Source of the DNA: Euwallacea fornicatus
Taxonomy: Eukaryota; Arthropoda; Insecta; Coleoptera; Curculionidae
Assembly (NCBI RefSeq): GCF_040115645.1
Contig: NC_089544.1
Span: 434,001-498,000 of the forward strand
Length of the DNA stretch: 64,000 nucleotides
Reading direction: 5' to 3'
Of this stretch, positions 59,700 to 64,000 are shown piece after piece; positions within the stretch are counted from its first letter, which is position 1, and each line of letters opens with the position of its first letter. A program made the position numbers and the translations under genes. The notes beneath the pieces were generated by a model. That model was not told where the DNA came from. It worked only from the letters and a program-made list of their open reading frames with translations, and did no database searches.

Positions 59700-61597
59700 T
59701 CTCGCCATGCAAGTCCGGACTTGCGAGATATTCGTGGGGGGAGGAGTTTCAAAAAATTTCCCAGGAGAATTGAAAGTCCTTATATTAAGTGTGCCCACAC
59801 AAAGAAAGCAGGTTGTCCAGCACCGATTTTATGGGGCTGAAAACCGGTGCCGGTTTTCCCGCTTGGGTAGATAAAGGATACCGCTTATCTGCCAGTTTAA
59901 AAGCGAATTTCGCGAAGTGAAATTTCGTGAAATATTCGTTTGAAATGGAAGAGCTCAGCCAAGAAACTTACGACCTAATTATTTCCATTTCAGCTATTAT
60001 TTTGTTTCACCAATTTTGTGTCGTATTTCGTTTACTGCGAGACTTTAGCTGTTTGCCCCATTATGCGGGACTTGCGAAAACTACAGATATCAATTTTCTC
60101 ATTTCAAAGTTAACTATATTCTCCGAGCTTACTAAAATGCCAGTTGCCAGTAAGCAGGCGACGTCTTTCTTTGCGCCCTCACGCTCTTAATGGTTAATTT
60201 TGGTCTCCATTGCGGGACGTGACGCGACCGGGAATTTAAAATGCGACCGTTCGATATTTTCCACCACACATAATAAATAAAAGTGGAACGTCGGTAAAGT
60301 GAATTACCAATTAACAATTTAAAATATACGTTCATTTTGGAACGCCCACATGGTGGTCACGAGGTAATCCAACGGCCCTACAATGCAACTGCAGCAAAAA
60401 AAGCAGAAAAAACAGAATTAACCTATAAGGAAAATGGAGAACGATCAATAGCATTCGTCGTGATTTGAGTTTCCCTATTGTAAAAAAGCAAATAAAAAGG
60501 GTAGCGATAAATGAAGTGGTTTCCGAGCAGCGCGCACAAAAAATGCGTGGGGGGGAAAGTTAGAGGTTAATTGTGGCGCAGTATGACCAAAATTACGTTT
60601 ACGGAACTAGTATGCTTTAGGAACGATAAGTTGCGATGGAGCCTCTACCTGATTTGAACAACTGTCGTTGGTGGGACGTGCCGGTCGAAGTATTTTAGAT
60701 AATCTCGCGTGGGTTCGACCGGCCGAGTGACGTTCGCAGTTAACCGACTTTATTTTTCCCCGGTTTACGTGTATTTTTCTAACGTCTCCATGGGCAAATT
60801 CCGCCGAGTTTTGTCCGGCATCGCGGCCCGAAAATTCGACTAGCCAGCACTAGCCGGGCCCTGCTGGCAATTCTTCGCCCGCGACGTGTGTCACAAACTT
60901 GGCCAGCATATCGAATATGCTGTACAAATCAAACAACGCTCCAAAATTCCTCTTCGTAAATGTTTAAACGTTTATATACTTTAGTCTGTCGGGGGGTAAT
61001 AAATTCCCGGAAGAATTTATGGCTGCACTTCCAATCCGTAGAGTACATTTTAAGGTAATACCGTTTTCACGCAATCTCGTAGATGTAGATTATCCTAAAT
61101 TTATCAGAGCTGCGTAAGTAAATGAAATAATAAGGACCCCCGTTCCATGCAAATAGGATTGAGGCGGTTGTAAGAACCAATTAAGCGGAAGCAACAACCT
61201 ACTTATCCAGCATAAGACCCCCCCTACCAGCTAGACCTCGCAATAACAGTGTTATTAAAACCGAAACCTATTTAAGCATACTCATGAATCGGGTCTAAAT
61301 CTTATTTTAGAGTCCAAATCCTTAAAGCCTCCCGTTCTCTCACGGAACGTTTATAGATTCTTGGGTTGAAATTTAGTTTTCAGTCTGGCAGGCTCCCCTA
61401 GAAAACAGTTATTTGCATTTATCGCAGCCTGTCTTCGGTTCGATAATTTATGCCGAAGCTGCACCTCTTTTATGTTAGTTTCTCTTATGAAGTATGTAGG
61501 TAAGAAAACAAGGAGGACGAATCTATGCTCTGGACTCACAGTTTCAATTGAAAATTGAGTCGAAGGCCCATGCACACCGACACGCAACGACCCCGGA
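59700..61597. other. Non-coding stretch
   Basis: Nothing recognised. A short GC-rich patch lies at about 60780-60900. Confidence 0.3.
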
Positions 61598-61805
61598 ACG
61601 CCCCCTCCTTCGAGCTCCGGAGGAGAGGGACGGTGGGAAGAGAGGCAGTAAGTAGGAAGACGAGTATTCGATGGGTAAAGCCGGGAACCGCTTGGACATG
61701 GGCCCGCCGGAAACGGCCATGGAAGATCGTGACGAAATGGCGAAGGAGCCGCATACCTAAGAGCGCGCGGACACGTACGGACGTCACAGTGGAAACGGGG
61801 ATGAC
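61598..61805. repeat. Interspersed repeat, copy B (partner at 39437-39660)
   Basis: See the entry at 39437. This copy lacks the 39-bp array. Arginine- and proline-rich ORFs on both strands reflect GC content, and no family is recognised. Confidence 0.5.
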
Positions 61806-62860
61806 GCAAGAAACGCGCACGCGGAAACGTTAAATAGAGAAGGATGACTGCGAAAAGTTTACGAACGCGACCACCCCGTATGGTATAACGGATCGCTTTT
61901 TTTACTCCAATAATTATTCAACCAAAAGTACTTACGATAATTACACAGTCTGGACCCTGACAAAGGCTTTTTGCAACTAAAAAACCGGTGAAAATGCCAT
62001 TTTCAGAATGAAACCTGCGAACGTAAAAAGCACAAGCTTTATAAAAGAGAAGTGAAAACCCAAAACTCGACGTACACATCGAAAGATTTAATCAACTTCT
62101 AGCAAATTGATGGAAACTGCTGCTGTAGCTAAACTCGGTTCAGCTGTTTCATGCTAATTTTATTTGCGTGGAGTTCGTAATAGTGACAATACGGTGATAA
62201 AGACCAGCAATGGAGAAATTGGCAACGGACTTATTTGTGTATATAATATAATTGCGATCTGCAGCTAATTCCGCCTCTCGTACTCCTTAATTGCTACTCG
62301 TAGGGGCAGTTAACAAAACGAAAATAAATTATAAAATCACATAGGGCGTGCATAGGTACTCGCAAAAGCTGTTACCAACCAAGTGTTCTCCATCCCTCAG
62401 GGGCGCTTAAATAATCAAAATTCTCTTACACATAGAACCCATTTTCGTATTTTACTTTCACAAGTCAGCAAAAAGTATATTTCTTCTAAATGCCGCTAAA
62501 TATGGTTACGTATTTGAAATGCTTGAAAAAGCTCCTTTCAACGAAATAAATTAATCTCAAAAGGAGTTAACGAGAAATTTATATGCGGCGGTTTAATTTT
62601 ATCAACAAGAGCAAAAAATCGTGTGTACGGCCGCCCATGGCTACTGCCACCCGTAGCACTACGTGTTTCCATTAATAAAATAAAAATATCACCCGCATAT
62701 AAATTTTTTCATAAAAATTGGTCGCGCGATTACGGACCTTCGTTATTTCGGTGGAAACCATTCTTTCAAACTTTTCAGTCGTAGAAGTTGAGTGCCGAGA
62801 AAGCTCGATTAAGGTTGCAATGTCAGAGGCATGTCCTGGATAAATTATCCTGTAATCTGT
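61806..62860. other. AT-rich non-coding stretch
   Basis: Nothing recognised. Confidence 0.3.
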
Positions 62861-63075
62861 CATCAATGTCATCGTCTGTCACCTGTCATCAATGTCATCG
62901 TCTGTCACCTGTCATCAATGTCATCGTCTGTCACCTGTCATCAATGTCATCGTCTGTCACCTGTCATCAATGTCATCGTCTGTCACCTGTCATCAATGTC
63001 ATCGTCTGTCACCTGTCATCAATGCCGTCAGTTGTCATCAAAGTCATCATCTGTCATCTATTATCAATGTCGAAT
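62861..63075. repeat. 26-bp minisatellite, six identical units plus decayed ones
   Basis: The unit CATCAATGTCATCGTCTGTC + ACCTGT starts at 62861 and repeats at 62887, 62913, 62939, 62965 and 62991 without a visible change. Degenerate copies follow from 63017. Since 26 is not a multiple of three, all three + frames stay open and give 26-residue periodic ORFs. This is an array property, not a gene. There are no spacers, so it is not a CRISPR array. Confidence 0.95.
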
Positions 63076-64000
63076 CTTTAATGTAACACGCAGCGTGATC
63101 GAGTTGCGTCAATTTTGCAATTTGCCAGAGTTCACTTATACTTTCTAACTGTATGTGCAGCATGTCATCTTTTCGATGCGTTTCAGTAGTACAGTTTTCT
63201 TGGAAGCATGCATGTGGATGGAAAAAATTACTTATGGAAGTTTACAGCTAGATGGCCGTGACCTTATACAGAGTGTTCTACTACAAAAATGGAAATTTCA
63301 CGTCGTTGCTCTTTCAACTCTTGGACTAATTACAACAATTAAGCAGTTCAAACTATACTTAATTTATTGACAGCAGCGCCGCCGCAACATTTGAATTAGT
63401 CTGAATTGTTTCAGCTCTAATTTACTTTGCACACAATCTGTATTTGCGACAATTTGACAATAATATCGAACAATGGAACAGTAATTCCGCTGTTCAAGAC
63501 AGATGCACTTGAGCAAATTGCTTTGTCTTGCTTCTACGGGAGGAAGATTTATGTTATTTCGACTCGTGTTTGTCATAATACAACCTGAAACTTGATATGG
63601 AGCTGTAAGTAATGTCGCATCGCGTACAATGTATGCTACAAATGTCATTTATAGCATAAATCGAAGAAGATTTATGTGTGCATTTACAAAGGTCCGTGTC
63701 TTTCTACGGAAGTGTGTTACTATACTCGTATAACGTCTTTCGAGGTACGGGGCAGCAATTTATTCACCGGGACCCACTGTGAACATGGGGGACCAACGGT
63801 GAGGCGAAATAAATGATGGAGCGAAGAGGCCGACCCCCAGACCATTTTTAAACTTTTGAATGGTGCACCTGAAGACCGTCAAATGTGTTATGTTCCGTAT
63901 CCGAAACGAATCACCACTCGTGGTACAATCGACCAAAAATCTGTGAATATTAAGCGGGTTTCCCGAAAACGTCACGTCGATACTTGCCAATACATACAGA
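63076..64000. other. Non-coding stretch with one lone element end
   Basis: TACAGAGTGTTCTACTACAA at 63267 resembles the class ends, unpaired. The ORF at 63155-63370 (+) has no known motif. Confidence 0.35.

Noticed and set aside
59246..59840. Two overlapping ORFs of 175 and 127 codons
   Set aside because: No recognisable motif in either, unusual composition, and element ends lie at 59182 and 59616, so they are probably chance frames through repeat DNA.
62861..63075. CRISPR-like regular repeats
   Set aside because: Units are contiguous without unique spacers, and the genome is eukaryotic.
62788..63148. Three overlapping forward ORFs rich in Cys, His and Ser
   Set aside because: They are translations of the 26-bp minisatellite in its three frames, not a protein.

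Overview
The window looks like a non-coding, transposon-littered stretch of an arthropod nuclear genome, most likely an insect. The reasons are: almost no long reading frames in 64 kb, a moderately AT-rich base composition, one metazoan signalling domain encoded across a short GT-AG intron, and decayed Tc1 and mariner transposases of several lineages. There are no bacterial operons, no rRNA, no convincing tRNA and no CRISPR array. The species cannot be named from the sequence.

The one host gene I can support lies on the + strand at 45703-46162. It is the 3' end of an SH2-domain protein: a terminal exon encoding a complete C-terminal SH2 domain, joined in phase across a 99-bp intron to a possible 29-nt micro-exon. 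The rest of the gene is presumably upstream. Its closest resemblance by eye is to the SLP-76/BLNK adaptor class.

The dominant theme is a population of inverted-repeat elements whose ends read TACAGGGTGT or close variants. Full elements with long arms lie at 3587-4324, 5836-6670, 13901-14342 (an almost perfect 213-bp-arm foldback), 14491-16656 (itself split by another at 14610-15604), 33513-34327 and 57532-58067. Smaller ones are at 19389-19700 and 49143-49480, and there are many lone ends. A larger foldback at 35581-37116 carries a 12-bp minisatellite between about 450-bp arms. None encodes a recognisable transposase, so they would have to be mobilised in trans, if they are still mobile.

Transposase relics: Tc1-type at 540-806 (-), 11704-13203 (+, with both terminal inverted repeats and TA flanks), 43842-44100 (-) and 55757-56519 (+, internally deleted, both ends present). 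Mariner-type or related relics lie at 21562-21801 (-), 27190-27890 (-), 30420-30665 (+), 31138-31420 (-) and 31519-31948 (+). All are broken by stops, frameshifts or deletions.

Tandem repeats: a 96-bp unit at 23268-23595 arranged as 192-bp dimers, a 12-bp unit at 36200-36495, a 39-bp unit at 39678-39794 and a 26-bp unit at 62861-63075. CpG-dense blocks without clear ORFs (8760-9130, 10610-10820, 18880-19100, 26225-26330, 32030-32220) stand out from the AT-rich background. The remaining stretches hold nothing I can identify.
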